NCBI RefSeq assembly: GCF_900101785.1
Contig: NZ_LT629688.1
Span: forward strand, 4,278,001-4,342,000
Origin: Auraticoccus monumenti
Lineage (GTDB): Bacteria > Actinomycetota > Actinomycetes > Propionibacteriales > Propionibacteriaceae
Direction: 5' to 3'
Length of the DNA: 64,000 nucleotides
Position numbers and translations under genes: made by a program. The notes beneath the pieces are model-generated. The model saw only the letters and a program-made list of their open reading frames with translations. It was not told the origin of the DNA and ran no database searches. Within the stretch, counting starts at the first letter, position 1; every line of letters starts with the position of its first letter. Shown here one piece after another: positions 47,390 through 55,763 of the stretch.

Positions 47390-48556
47390 TCAGTCCGACT
47401 CCGCAGAGCCTGCCGTGACGATGTCGTGGCTGGCCGCCCACTCCCCCAGGTCGTGCCGCTGGATCGCCGCCGCCATCAGGTCGGGGAAGACGTCGGGGGT
47501 GCAGGCGAAGGCGGGGACGCCGAGGGCGGTCAGCGCCTGGGCGTGCTCGGCGTCGTAGTAGGGGGCGCCCTCGTCGCTCAGGGCCAGCAGCGCCACCATC
47601 ACCGCGCCGGAGTCGTGCACCTGGCGGGCCCGGCGCAGCATCTCCTCCGCGATCCCGCCCTCCAGCAGGTCGCTGAGCAGCACCAGCACCGTCTCCTCCG
47701 GCTGCTCGATCAGGGTCTGGCAGTAGGCCAGCGCCCGGTTGATGTCGGTGCCGCCGCCGAGTTGGATGCCGAACAGCACGTCGACGGGGTCGTCGAGCTC
47801 GTCGGTCAGGTCGACCACCTCGGTGTCGAACACCACCAACGACGTCCGCACCGAGCGCAGCGAGGCCAGCACCGCCCCGAACACGCCGGACCAGACGATC
47901 GAGCTGGCCATCGACCCGGACTGGTCGATGCACAGGATGATGTGGCGCTCGACCTGGCTGCGGCGGCGGGCGTGCCCGACCAGCCGCTCGGGGACCACGG
48001 TCTGGTGCTCGGGCAGCCAGTGCTTGAGGTTGGCTGCGACGGTCCGGCCCCAGTCGATGTCGGCCGGCCGGGGTCGTGACGTCCGGCGCACCCGGTCCAG
48101 CGCGCCGCTGACCGCCTGCACCAGCTCCGCGGCCAGCCGGGCCTGCAGCTCGTCCGTCACGGTCCGCACCACCTGGCGGGCCGCCTCCTTCGAGGACTCC
48201 GGGATCGCCCCGCGCAGCCCCATCAGCGTGGTCACCAGGTTGATGTCGGGCTGCACCGAGGCCAGCGTCTCGGGCTCGGTGAGCAGCTGGTGCAACCCCA
48301 GCCGGTCCATCGCGTCGGCCTGCATCACCTGCACCACCCGGGTCGGGAAGTGGCTGCGGATGTCCCCCAGCCAACGGGCCACCGAGGGCGCGGACGCCCC
48401 CAGCCCGCCACGTCCCCGGCGCTCGCCGTCGTAGAGCTGACTCAGCGCCCGGTCGCGGACCAGGTCGTCGCCCTCCAGCTCGGCCCCGGTGCCGTCAGCG
48501 GACTCCCCGCCCAGCACCAGCCGCCAGCGACGCACCCGGTCGTCCTCCTCGCTCAC
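47390..48556 (-). CDS. VWA-domain protein of the MoxR/DUF5682 cluster
   Basis: Protein of 388 residues with a von Willebrand A domain in its second half. The metal-ion site is ILCIDQSGSMASSIV (DxSxS, about 205-218), with the threonine in LGGGTDINRALAYC and the last Asp in VLVLLSDLLEGG. The N-terminal half (SALxxLY-type region with LGASAPSVARWLGDIRSHFP) is helical and unrecognised. VWA/MoxR pairs act with AAA+ ATPases on protein complexes or metal cofactors (RavA-ViaA, CbbQ-CbbO). The GTG start overlaps the DUF5682 stop (GTGA). It is the last gene of the cluster, 16 bases from tRNA-Gly. Confidence 0.88.
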   Translation of the reverse strand: MSEEDDRVRRWRLVLGGESADGTGAELEGDDLVRDRALSQLYDGERRGRGGLGASAPSVARWLGDIRSHFPTRVVQVMQADAMDRLGLHQLLTEPETLASVQPDINLVTTLMGLRGAIPESSKEAARQVVRTVTDELQARLAAELVQAVSGALDRVRRTSRPRPADIDWGRTVAANLKHWLPEHQTVVPERLVGHARRRSQVERHIILCIDQSGSMASSIVWSGVFGAVLASLRSVRTSLVVFDTEVVDLTDELDDPVDVLFGIQLGGGTDINRALAYCQTLIEQPEETVLVLLSDLLEGGIAEEMLRRARQVHDSGAVMVALLALSDEGAPYYDAEHAQALTALGVPAFACTPDVFPDLMAAAIQRHDLGEWAASHDIVTAGSAESD

Positions 48557-50940
48557 GCGCTCCCCCTCCCGCTGAGACCCATCAGCCGGGCCAGTGCCCG
48601 GACGGCCGGGTCCGCCCGGACCGCGTCGATCGTCTCCGCCTCCACCTCGGGCCCGTCCTGGGTGGTCAGCTGCTGGCCGATGGTCCGCCGCTCGGCGGGG
48701 GCGAAGTCGGCGAAGGTGCGGCGCAGCAGCGGCAGCAGCGCGTCGAAGGTGTTTGCACCCACCTCGGCCAGCCAGCCGTCGACCAGCCGCAGCAGCGTCG
48801 GCTCGTGGACCAGCAGCAGCGCGTCCCCGGCCAGCAGCCCGTCGAGGAAGCCGGCCGCCGACACCGGGTCCGCACCGGTCGACAGCCGCCGCGACAACCG
48901 CCGGGCCACCTCCTCGGCGGGCAGCCCGCCGGCGTCCAGCAGCATCCGGTTGGCCCGGCCTCCCACCGAGCCGTGCAGGGCGTCGTCGGCGGCCACCTGC
49001 TGCAGGGCCTGCCGCCAGGGGCCGGAGAGCTTCTCGTCGTCGAGCAGCGCGATGCCGTCGTGGGCGGACTCGATCGCGGTCCGCATCCGCGCCGCCGCGT
49101 CGTCGTCCAGGGAGCTGCAGGCCGCCCGGAGCCCGACGCTGGCCCGTCGCACCACGGTCAGCAGCACCTCCCCGACCCGGCCGGTGTCGACGGCGCGGAC
49201 GTCCCCGTAGCGGCGGGTGCGGGCCATCGGCGCCACCGACGTCAGCAGGGCCAGCACGTCGCTGCCGTGCGCGGCCTGCTCGTCCACCCGGGCCACCACG
49301 GTCTGCAGCGCCTCACCGAGCTCGGCCAGCAGGCAGCGCTCGATCAGCACCGCCAGCTCGCCCAGCCCGTCGGCCTCGCGGGCCAGCTCGGCCAGCCGGC
49401 CGGCGGCGGCATCCTCCACGGTGGTGCCGTGCAGCCCGGCCTCGACCAGCGTCACCGACAGCTCCGGCCGCCACCGCAGCGACCACACCTCCTTGAAGGT
49501 GCCGAGCGTGCCGCCCGTCTCCAGCGGGGTCGCCCAGTCCACGTCCAGCGCGCGCAGCCGGTGGAACAGCACCGAGCGGGCCCGGCCGGCCTCGCGCCGC
49601 AGGTCCAGCTCGACGACCTTCTCCTCCGCCGACACCTTCAGCCGCAACGACCGCTGCTGGCGGGCCAGGTCCTCCGCGACCGGGGCCATCGGGGTTCCCT
49701 CGGGCACCTGGCCGAGCTGGTGGCCCACCACCAGCCGGTCGGCGACCAGCCGCAGCGGCACCGGCGAGCCCTCGCAGAGCACGGCCTGGGTCGCCTCGAG
49801 CAGCTCCTCCAGGCCCACCGACGGACGTCCGCGGACCACGGCCAGCGTCTCGGCCAGCCTGGTCGCCTCCAGCACCGAGGCCGGTGAGGCGTCGAGGTTC
49901 TCCTCGCGCAGCGCCCGGGCGGTCCGCACCAGCCAGCTGGTGCTGGCCAGGTCCGCACCCTCCCCGGACGGCCCGCTCTGCCAGTGCTCGAAGAGGTGCT
50001 GGTACCAGCCCGGGGAGGTGACGCCGGCGCCGTAGCCGCTGGCCCGGCTGAGCCGCCCCGTCGTCCAGGGCACCCAGGTGGCGGCCACCTTCACCTTGGC
50101 CAGCTTGGTCAGCAGCCGGTTGTCGGCGGCGGCGGGACGTCCGGTCGGGTCGACGGCGGGCGCGTGGTAGGCCCCGCAGACGAAGGCGATCCGGGTGTGC
50201 CCGGCCTTCCAGCCGGCCCGCACCGCCTGGCGCATCGCCGCCTCGCGTCGGGCGTTGGTCAGGGTCCAGGCGTCGGTGTCCGGGCCGACGGCCGGAGCCA
50301 CCGGGTCGCGTCCCTCCCGGACGGCGGCCATGGCCTCGGCGACGGTGGCGAAGCGCTGCAGCGAGGACGTCGAGCGGTGCTCCACCGCGTCCTCCCACCA
50401 GCGCTCGGGGTCGTCGTAGCCGGCGGCGGCGGCCAGCTCGGCGAGGGCGTCGATCCGCTCCCGGGTGGCGGGTCTCCGCTCCGGCGACCGCGGGTCGCTG
50501 CTCTCGTCGTCGCCCTCCTCCGCGTCCTCGTCGTCACCGTCGCCCAGCAGGCTGTCGAGGTCGCGTTCGAGGGCCAGCACGTGGGTCGCGGCCAGGTCGG
50601 CGTGCCGGGCCGGGACACCCCGCGCCAGCGCCCAGCGGAGCGCGACCCACTCCGGGGAGAAGGAGGCCAGCGGGTAGAACAGCGCCCGGCCCGGCTCGTC
50701 GACGGCGTGCACCAGCCCGGCCACCGGGGGCTCCATCCCCTCCTCGCCCAGCAGCGGCAGCACCGCGTCCAGCTCCGGGACGCCCTCGACCAGCACCAGG
50801 TCCGGCTGCAGCTCCTCCAGCGCCAGCAGCACCGAGCGCGCCGAGCCGGGGCCGTGGTGGCGGATGCCGAGCACCGTGACCGACGGCCCGACCGGGGGCT
50901 CCGGCGGCGCGGTCGAGGGGTCGTCGACGAGCTGGGTCAC
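48553..50940 (-). CDS. DUF5682-family protein
   Basis: Large protein of 795 residues. The N-terminal part (about 20-270) contains VLGIRHHGPGSARSV (His28-His29), VLVEGVPELDAVL (Glu52) and, around residue 255, IAFVCGAYHAPAV. I think a GxxH-like motif, an E and a second GxxH-like motif in this order recall the TraB/TIKI/erythromycin-esterase superfamily of metal-dependent hydrolases. This is an inference, not a database result. The rest is helical with no known motif. It lies one base after the MoxR gene and overlaps the VWA gene. Function unknown. Confidence 0.82.
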   Translation of the reverse strand: MTQLVDDPSTAPPEPPVGPSVTVLGIRHHGPGSARSVLLALEELQPDLVLVEGVPELDAVLPLLGEEGMEPPVAGLVHAVDEPGRALFYPLASFSPEWVALRWALARGVPARHADLAATHVLALERDLDSLLGDGDDEDAEEGDDESSDPRSPERRPATRERIDALAELAAAAGYDDPERWWEDAVEHRSTSSLQRFATVAEAMAAVREGRDPVAPAVGPDTDAWTLTNARREAAMRQAVRAGWKAGHTRIAFVCGAYHAPAVDPTGRPAAADNRLLTKLAKVKVAATWVPWTTGRLSRASGYGAGVTSPGWYQHLFEHWQSGPSGEGADLASTSWLVRTARALREENLDASPASVLEATRLAETLAVVRGRPSVGLEELLEATQAVLCEGSPVPLRLVADRLVVGHQLGQVPEGTPMAPVAEDLARQQRSLRLKVSAEEKVVELDLRREAGRARSVLFHRLRALDVDWATPLETGGTLGTFKEVWSLRWRPELSVTLVEAGLHGTTVEDAAAGRLAELAREADGLGELAVLIERCLLAELGEALQTVVARVDEQAAHGSDVLALLTSVAPMARTRRYGDVRAVDTGRVGEVLLTVVRRASVGLRAACSSLDDDAAARMRTAIESAHDGIALLDDEKLSGPWRQALQQVAADDALHGSVGGRANRMLLDAGGLPAEEVARRLSRRLSTGADPVSAAGFLDGLLAGDALLLVHEPTLLRLVDGWLAEVGANTFDALLPLLRRTFADFAPAERRTIGQQLTTQDGPEVEAETIDAVRADPAVRALARLMGLSGRGSA

Positions 50941-50941
50941 G

Positions 50942-52045
50942 TCAGCCCAGCTCGCGGCAGGCCCGGTAGAGGTCGGCCCACTCCCGGCGGTCCTTGACCA
51001 CGGTCTCCAGGTACTCCTGCCACACCACGCGGTCCTGCACCGGGTCCTTGACCACGGCCCCGACCAGGCCGGCGGCGACGTCGGCGGCGCTGACCCGGCC
51101 GTCGCCGAAGTGGGCGGCCAGGGACACCCCGTTGGTCATCACCGAGATCGCCTCGGCGGTGGACAGGGTCGCGCTCGGGGACTTCACGGTGGTCCGCCCG
51201 TCCACGGTGACGCCGCCGCGCAGCTCGCGGAACACCGTCACCACCCGCTCGATCTCTGCCAGCTCCTCCAGCTCGACCGGCAGCTCCAGCGAGCGGCCCA
51301 GCTGTCGCACCCGCTGCCCGACGATGCGGACCTCGTCGGCCAGGGAGTCCGGGAGCGGCAGCACCACGGTGTTGAAGCGCCGCCTGAGCGCGGAGGAGAG
51401 GTCGTTGACCCCCTTGTCGCGGTTGTTGGCGGTGGCGATGACGTTGAACCCGCGGACCGCCTGCACCTCGGTGTCCAGCTCGGGCACCGGCAGCGTCTTC
51501 TCCGACAGGATCGAGATCAGCGCGTCCTGCACCTCCGCGGGGATCCGGGTCAGCTCCTCGATCCGCACCAGCGCCCCGCTCTCCATCGCCCGCATCACCG
51601 GGCTAGGCACCAGCGCGGCCCGGCTCGGACCCTCGGCCAGCAGCCGGGCGTAGTTCCAGCCGTAGCGCAGCGACTCCTCCGGCGTCCCGGCCGTCCCCTG
51701 CACCACGAGGGTGGAGACGCCGGAGATGGCGGCCGACAGGTGCTCCGAGACCCAGCTCTTGGCGGTGCCCGGCACCCCGAGCAGCAGCAGCGCCCGGTCC
51801 GTGGCCAGCGAGGCCACGGCGATCTCGATCAGCCGTCGGGAGCCCACGTACTTGGGCGTGATCTCGGTGCCGTCGGGCAGCGTCCCGCCCATCAGGTAGG
51901 TGGTGACCGCCCACGGCGAGAGCCGCCAGCTCGGCGGGCGCGGACGGTCGTCGGAGGCGGCGAGGGCGGCCAGCTCGGCGGCGTGCTCCTGCTCGGCGTG
52001 CGGGCGGACGGCCTCCTGCGCGGCGGCAGGGGTGTCGGTGGTCAT
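50942..52045 (-). CDS. MoxR-family AAA+ ATPase
   Basis: AAA+ ATPase of 367 residues. Walker A is GVPGTAKSW (about 90-98, K96). The Walker B strand is ALVRIEELTR, with two Glu (163-164) instead of the common Asp-Glu. Sensor 1 is VIATANNRD (Asn207-208) and the arginine segment is SSALRRRFNTVVLPLP. The N-terminal 40 residues are charged. MoxR ATPases remodel target proteins together with VWA partners. The ATG shares ATGA with the DUF5691 stop, and the VWA protein is encoded two genes downstream. Whether the acidic Walker B change affects hydrolysis is an open question. Confidence 0.9.
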   Translation of the reverse strand: MTTDTPAAAQEAVRPHAEQEHAAELAALAASDDRPRPPSWRLSPWAVTTYLMGGTLPDGTEITPKYVGSRRLIEIAVASLATDRALLLLGVPGTAKSWVSEHLSAAISGVSTLVVQGTAGTPEESLRYGWNYARLLAEGPSRAALVPSPVMRAMESGALVRIEELTRIPAEVQDALISILSEKTLPVPELDTEVQAVRGFNVIATANNRDKGVNDLSSALRRRFNTVVLPLPDSLADEVRIVGQRVRQLGRSLELPVELEELAEIERVVTVFRELRGGVTVDGRTTVKSPSATLSTAEAISVMTNGVSLAAHFGDGRVSAADVAAGLVGAVVKDPVQDRVVWQEYLETVVKDRREWADLYRACRELG

Positions 52046-53550
52046 CGGAACGCCTCTCGGATCGACTGGCTGACGGACAGGTGCTGACGGATCTGGCCCA
52101 CGGCCCGCCGGGCGTCCTCGGGCACCCGGGCGTCCTCGAGGACGTCCAGGGCCTCGGGGTGCAGGCGGCTGGCGAGCAGCTGGACGGGGACGCGGGACAG
52201 CCCGGTGCCCTCGTCGAGGAGCAGCGTGGCGACCCGTCGGCTGAACCCGGCGCTCCAGGGGCCGGGCACCTTCGGCAGCAGCGCCTCCGCAGCCACCGCC
52301 CGGCCGAGCGGGGTCCGCTGCACCGGGGCATCCAGCTGGCGGAGGGCGTGTGCCTCCCGCTGCTCGGCGGGGCCGAGGTCCAGCCACTCCACCGGCGGAG
52401 ACTCCAGCTCCGGCCACAGCGCGCCGGCCCAGGCGGGGTCGCGCTGCTGGCTGACCGCGGTCACCAGCCCCCGGCGCAGGGCCTCGTCGGGGACGGCCTG
52501 CCAGACCTGCGCCGGGCCGGCACCGACCAGCGAGGTCCACCAGGTCAGCGGGGCGGCGGCGGCCAGCTGGGTCAGCCAGTGGTCGGTCCGCGACCCCTCG
52601 TCGGGCTCGTCCAGACCGTCGCGCTGGGCGGCCTGGTCCGGCGCCTCAGGACGCTCGACCTGCAGCCGGACGCCGCCCCGCCCGAGCAGCCGGCCCAGAC
52701 CGCTGCGTCGCTGCACGGTGACCAGGGCGGCCAGCCGCCCGGCCATCCGCTGGGCGCGGGGGGACGTCGGCAACCGGTCCAGCACGGCCAGCGCGGCGCG
52801 GCGCACGCCGACCGCGCTGTCGTCGAGCGCCTCCTCCAGGAGGTCGATGGCCGCCGGGTGCGGCCGTTGGCCGAGCACGGTCAGCAGGGCGGCCCGCTCC
52901 CGGGCCCGGTCGGTGGCCCAGCTGCTGCGGACCAGCCGCACCGCCGCGGCGGGGTCGTGACGGGCCACCTCGGCCAGCACCCGCTCCCGGGTCGCGGCCG
53001 GGGTCCGGGCCCACTCGTGCTCGTCCGGCACCTGGTGCACGGGTGCCTCGTCGGTCGCCGGAGGCAGACGCCACTCCTCGCGCAGCCCGACCAGCCAGCG
53101 CAGCCGGGCGGACCGCAGCCGGGCCAGGTCCTCGCGCAGACCGACGTCGCGGATGCCGCGGTCGAGCAGGGCCGGCAGCCGGGACGGCTCGGGCACCCGG
53201 TCGGCGTCCGCGCAGCAGGTGACCCAGAGCCTCAGCAGCGGACGCACCATCGTCGGGGGCACCGGTGGCTGGTGCAGCAGCAGCCCGAGCAGCTGGTCCG
53301 CGGCGGGCGGGGCGGTCGGGAGGTGCTCGGCCGGCGCGGGCTCCCGCAGGTCCTCCTGCGTCCGGGGCCGGTGCCCCGCCCGCCGGGCGACCTGCCACAG
53401 CGCCGCGTCGTCCAGCAGCCCCTGCTCCGCCGGGACGTCGGGCTGCGACGGCCACGCCGCGGGCGACTCGGGCGGTGGGCGCCGCGAGGTGCCGACCAGG
53501 GCCGCCGAGAGCAGGGCGGGCTCCCACCCGGGGAGCGGGTCCGCGCTCAC
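52042..53550 (-). CDS. DUF5691-family protein
   Basis: Protein of 502 residues without catalytic motifs. It starts with a short region SADPLPGWEPALLSAALVGTSRR and continues as an alpha-helical array with many Leu and Arg. Helix pairs such as HPAAIDLLEEALDDSAVGVRRAALAVLDRLP look like HEAT-like repeats (about 250-285). The C-terminus (SRLHPEALDVLEDARVPEDARRAVGQIRQHLS) continues this style. It is the second gene of the SWIM-DUF5691-MoxR-DUF5682-VWA operon, coupled on both sides by four-base overlaps. A scaffold role is a guess. Confidence 0.82.
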   Translation of the reverse strand: MSADPLPGWEPALLSAALVGTSRRPPPESPAAWPSQPDVPAEQGLLDDAALWQVARRAGHRPRTQEDLREPAPAEHLPTAPPAADQLLGLLLHQPPVPPTMVRPLLRLWVTCCADADRVPEPSRLPALLDRGIRDVGLREDLARLRSARLRWLVGLREEWRLPPATDEAPVHQVPDEHEWARTPAATRERVLAEVARHDPAAAVRLVRSSWATDRARERAALLTVLGQRPHPAAIDLLEEALDDSAVGVRRAALAVLDRLPTSPRAQRMAGRLAALVTVQRRSGLGRLLGRGGVRLQVERPEAPDQAAQRDGLDEPDEGSRTDHWLTQLAAAAPLTWWTSLVGAGPAQVWQAVPDEALRRGLVTAVSQQRDPAWAGALWPELESPPVEWLDLGPAEQREAHALRQLDAPVQRTPLGRAVAAEALLPKVPGPWSAGFSRRVATLLLDEGTGLSRVPVQLLASRLHPEALDVLEDARVPEDARRAVGQIRQHLSVSQSIREAFR

Positions 53551-54884
53551 ACCACCACCACCTGACCGGCGGGGACCCCGGCGACCGGGTCGGCGGCGGT
53601 CACGGTCAGCGGCCGCACGGCCCCCTCCACCAGCTCGACGACGAGGTCGACCGGGTGCCCGCCGGTGAGGGCCGCCAGCGTCCACACGTCGGCGTCGGCG
53701 ACCACGGGCAGGGCGTCGCCGCGGGCGTCCACCAGCAGGCTCGGACGTCCGGGCTGCCACCGCACCCCGGCCAGGTGGGCGGCACTCACCCGCAGCCACG
53801 GCTGGTGGACCAGCAGCGCGGCCCGCTGCTCCAGCGCCTTCGCGACCCCTCCCGGCGTCGGCCAGGGCACCGGCTGGTCGGCCGGTCGCGGCTCGTCGAG
53901 GAACAGCGCCCGCTGCGGCGCGTGGCCGGGGTAGCGGGCGAGGGCGGCGTGCAGCGAGCTGCCCGAGACCTGGGCCAGCGGGAGCGCGGTGGCGCCGGCG
54001 GCGAAGTCGAGCACCTGGACGGTGAGCCCGCTGCGGCGTCCGTGCAGCCAGGTCCGCTGCTGCTGCACCCGGCCGTCGTCGGAGCGGGAGGCGCCGAGCA
54101 CCAGCCAGTCGTCGGTCACCGGCTCACCGCCGCGGACGTCCTCACGGGCCAGGTTCCAGCCGACGACCACCCGCAGGTCGGCCAGCTCGTCCTCGTCCAG
54201 CTCGGTCCGTCGCCGCCAGGTGCGCACCACCGCCCAGAGCCGGCCCAGCGTCGCGAGCAGGTGCTCGGCCCAGTCCGGGCGGGCGCTGACCTCGGAGCCC
54301 AGGTCGCGGAGCTGCTGGCCGAGCCCGGGCAGCTGGGCGTCGACCATCCGCGCCCCCGCCTGGTCCCACCAGCTGGTCGGACGGCTGCGGGCCGCGGCGA
54401 GCCCGCCGCGGACCAGGTCGGTGAGCCACAGCGCCAGCTCCTCCACGCCGGCGTCCATCAGCTCCAGCCGCCTGGCCAGCCGGGCGGCCTGGGCGGCGGG
54501 GTCGGGGGCCCTGGTCGGGGTCTCGGCGACCGGGTCCCGGGCGCTGCGCCGCGCCGACCACTCCGCGGCGTACCCGGCCACGTCGGTGCCTGCCTCCAGC
54601 GCCCCGCCCGGTTCGAGGGCGCCGTCGGACCAGAGCAGCAGCAGGGCGAGGGCGTGCTTGCAGGGGAACTTGCGGCTCGGGCAGGAGCAGCGCCAGGCGG
54701 GGGCGGTCAGGTCGACGCTCACCTGGTACGGGGTGCGGCCCGAACCCTGGCACTGGCCCCAGAGCAGGATGTCGGTGGCCCCGCAGGCCGACCACGGACC
54801 CGGCCGGGCGAGCTTGCGCGCGGCGGCCATCGAACCGGCGTCCGTCGCAGCCGCCTCCACCTGGGACCTGCTCCACCGGGCCAC
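53547..54884 (-). CDS. SWIM zinc-finger family protein
   Basis: Protein of 445 residues and first gene of the five-gene cluster. The SWIM finger WRCSCPSRKFPCKH has the ligands Cys66, Cys68, Cys75 and His77 (CxC-x6-CxH). The N-terminal region (TDILLWGQCQGSGRTPYQVSVDL) leads directly into it. The rest, about 350 residues, is beta-rich with no family match I can name. SWIM fingers bind DNA or proteins in helicase and recombination factors, and this one may recruit the complex to a substrate. The GTG at 54884 lies 7 bases after TAGGCT, so the transcript is probably leaderless. Confidence 0.86.
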   Translation of the reverse strand: MARWSRSQVEAAATDAGSMAAARKLARPGPWSACGATDILLWGQCQGSGRTPYQVSVDLTAPAWRCSCPSRKFPCKHALALLLLWSDGALEPGGALEAGTDVAGYAAEWSARRSARDPVAETPTRAPDPAAQAARLARRLELMDAGVEELALWLTDLVRGGLAAARSRPTSWWDQAGARMVDAQLPGLGQQLRDLGSEVSARPDWAEHLLATLGRLWAVVRTWRRRTELDEDELADLRVVVGWNLAREDVRGGEPVTDDWLVLGASRSDDGRVQQQRTWLHGRRSGLTVQVLDFAAGATALPLAQVSGSSLHAALARYPGHAPQRALFLDEPRPADQPVPWPTPGGVAKALEQRAALLVHQPWLRVSAAHLAGVRWQPGRPSLLVDARGDALPVVADADVWTLAALTGGHPVDLVVELVEGAVRPLTVTAADPVAGVPAGQVVVV

Positions 54885-54890
54885 GGCCGG

Positions 54891-54896
54891 AGCCTA
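54891..54896 (-). promoter_or_regulatory. Likely -10 box of the SWIM-MoxR-VWA cluster
   Basis: TAGGCT on the minus strand ends 7 bases before the GTG start of the first gene (54884), the spacing expected for a leaderless transcript. No clear -35 box is visible. No other promoter candidate was seen inside the cluster, whose junctions overlap or are one base apart. Confidence 0.5.
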
Positions 54897-54943
54897 TGTG
54901 GTCGCGGTACCGGAGGACGGGAGCGCCCGAGGTGACGACCGCC

Positions 54944-55399
54944 TCAGCCGGCCGCGGCCGCGGGCCCCGCCCGCTCGATCAGGTCCTTCAGCACGGTGTT
55001 CAGCCCGGCCAGCTGGTCGGCGTCGAGACCGAGCCGGGCCATCATCGCGGGCGGGATGGCCAGCGCCTCGTCGCGCAGCGCCCTCCCCCGGTCCGTCAGC
55101 ACCAGACGCAGCGCGCGGTCGTCGTCGGGATCGCGGTCGCGGACCAGGTAGCCGAGGGACTCCAGCCGCTTCACCATCGGGGAGAGGGTGGCGGGCTCCT
55201 GCTGGACCAGGGCGCTCAGTCCGCCGAGGGTCAGCGGACCGTGCTGCCAGAGCGCGAGCATCACGAGGTACTGCGGGTGGGTCAGACCCAGCGGCTCCAG
55301 CACCGGTCGGTACAGCCCGATCACCCGCCGCGAGGCGACCGCCAACGCGAAGCACACCTGCGCCTCGAGGGCCAGCAGGTCGGTCTCGTCCTCGGCCAC
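54944..55399 (-). CDS. MarR-family regulator, OhrR-like
   Basis: Winged-helix repressor of 151 residues. Near the N-terminus EAQVCFALAVASRRVIGLYRPVLEPLGL aligns with the start of OhrR proteins, whose first Cys is the peroxide sensor; the corresponding Cys here is at about residue 16. HPQYLVMLALWQHGPLT and PATLSPMVKRLESLGYLVRDRDPDDDRALRL form the recognition helix and wing. It is divergent from the 62-aa protein, with an inverted repeat in between. It could respond to organic hydroperoxides, but no ohr gene is present here. Confidence 0.88.
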   Translation of the reverse strand: MAEDETDLLALEAQVCFALAVASRRVIGLYRPVLEPLGLTHPQYLVMLALWQHGPLTLGGLSALVQQEPATLSPMVKRLESLGYLVRDRDPDDDRALRLVLTDRGRALRDEALAIPPAMMARLGLDADQLAGLNTVLKDLIERAGPAAAAG

Positions 55400-55442
55400 G
55401 TCGTCCTCCCGGTCGTTCTGGTGGTGGTGCGGGTTAGACTAC

Positions 55443-55466
55443 TTCGTACACGAACAGTTCGTGCAC
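55443..55466. promoter_or_regulatory. Operator-like inverted repeats of the OhrR-like regulator
   Basis: GTACACGAA (55446-55454) and TTCGTGCAC (55458-55466) match in 8 of 9 positions around CAG, and TTCGT-AC-ACGAA (55443-55454) is a second, overlapping palindrome. They lie between the two divergent starts (55399 and 55485), where a MarR-type dimer would repress both. Confidence 0.65.
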
Positions 55467-55484
55467 ACAACTCCGGGAGTCGTC

Positions 55485-55673
55485 GTGACCGAGGTGCCCC
55501 GCAAGGACCGGTTCTCCCTGTTCTTCAGGCTGGACCACCACATCACCTACAACCTGCTGCGGATCATGGGTCCGGCCGCGATGGACCCCGGGCGGGACCC
55601 CCGGGCGCAGATGAAGAAGGAGTACGAGCGCCGCAAGGCCCTGCACGAGCAGCGTCGCGCCGCCGAGGGCTGA
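55485..55673 (+). CDS. 62-aa protein, probably controlled by the OhrR-like regulator
   Basis: Short basic protein (MTEVPRKDRFSLFFRLDHH...) with no known domain. A central part ITYNLLRIMGPAAMDPGRDP is followed by a highly charged helix, AQMKKEYERRKALHEQRRAAEG, which may bind nucleic acid or a partner protein. GTG 55485 is supported by GGGAG a few bases upstream, and the operator sits directly upstream. The frame and codon use look real. No function can be inferred from sequence, but it is the only obvious target on the plus strand of the regulator's operator. Confidence 0.6.
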   Translation: MTEVPRKDRFSLFFRLDHHITYNLLRIMGPAAMDPGRDPRAQMKKEYERRKALHEQRRAAEG

Positions 55674-55763
55674 GCGGCACCACCTGGTCCCACCAGATCC
55701 GTCCGGACGGTCGCGACGGCGTCGACCCTTGTGCCGGGTCCCGCCTCGGTCCACGCTGATGGC

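Noticed and set aside
47390-52045. The MoxR and VWA genes as a magnesium or cobalt chelatase
   Set aside because: No chelatase H-type large subunit or tetrapyrrole pathway gene is present, and the partners (SWIM, DUF5691, DUF5682) are not chelatase parts.
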